From IMG/VR virus record IMGVR_UViG_3300025030_000278, positions 1-36,841 of that record: a DNA stretch of 36,841 nucleotides. One strand, given 5' to 3'. A program made the translations under genes and the position numbers. Source of the DNA: a virus. Below, in pieces: positions 36,821 to 36,841 of the stretch; the first letter of the stretch is position 1; the number at the start of each line of letters is the position of its first letter. The notes under the pieces are model-generated. The model saw nothing but the letters and a program-made list of their open reading frames with translations, was not told the origin of the DNA and did not search any database.

Positions 36821-36841
36821 GTTGATTTTTGGTGTACGTTT

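Overview
The window holds one essentially complete Mu-like (transposable, contractile-tailed) prophage, with short flanks of unresolved origin on both sides. The host is almost certainly a member of the Bacteroidota. The reasons are A-rich leaders without Shine-Dalgarno sequences before most genes, and six Sec signal peptides whose predicted cleavage site is followed by Gln (the Bacteroidetes 'Q-rule'). Most of the window is GC-rich; the right-hand ~3.3 kb (about 33.3-36.7 kb) is visibly AT-richer. A placement near Saprospirales is only a guess.

Layout. (1) 1-405: non-coding left end with copies of TGCACATTTGG; one copy is inverted near position 45 and matches a copy at 36765 near the right end, so these are probably transposase-binding end sites. 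(2) 406-2060: immunity region. A leftward repressor (S24 fold with a lost catalytic Lys) and a lipoprotein moron face a rightward Ner/Cro-like regulator across a palindromic operator. (3) 2086-11503: rightward early/middle region. It holds MuA transposase, MuB ATPase, Gam, a DnaT-like replication protein, a GemA-like protein, a lipoprotein/membrane protein with u-spanin architecture, a RecA/RadA-like ATPase, a DnaA-domain-IV-like protein, a DUF5131 (Gp37/Gp68) protein with extra Cys clusters, and several tiny membrane proteins. (4) 11666-18241: leftward head operon: small and large terminase, gp36-like, portal, F-like head protein, XhlA-like holin candidate, gpG-like and tail-terminator-like proteins. 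A 15-bp bidirectional terminator at 11535-11567 separates it from the convergent early region. (5) 18376-36741: rightward operon: protease/scaffold, major capsid, accessory exported proteins, a tRNA(CAT), sheath, tube, a tail-assembly chaperone with a -1 frameshift signal, tape measure, hub, spike, wedge, fibres, and a tail-end set of exported proteins.

How the genes work together. The repressor/Ner switch controls A and B, which replicate the phage by transposition using the end sites. Late head and tail genes are read outward in both directions from a 134-bp divergent region (18242-18375) carrying a direct repeat. Head packaging is by the TerS/TerL/portal set and the tail is a compact Mu-type contractile machine. 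No endolysin is recognisable.

Most unusual points. Two tRNA-like minihelices (acceptor stem plus T-arm only) and one nearly full tRNA lie between phage genes. GC hairpins followed by A-rich spacers precede many tail-gene starts. A canonical A-AAA-AAC frameshift site with a downstream stem creates a chaperone fusion. A run of fibre-region proteins carries Q-rule signal peptides, which is not expected for virion parts assembled in the cytoplasm.
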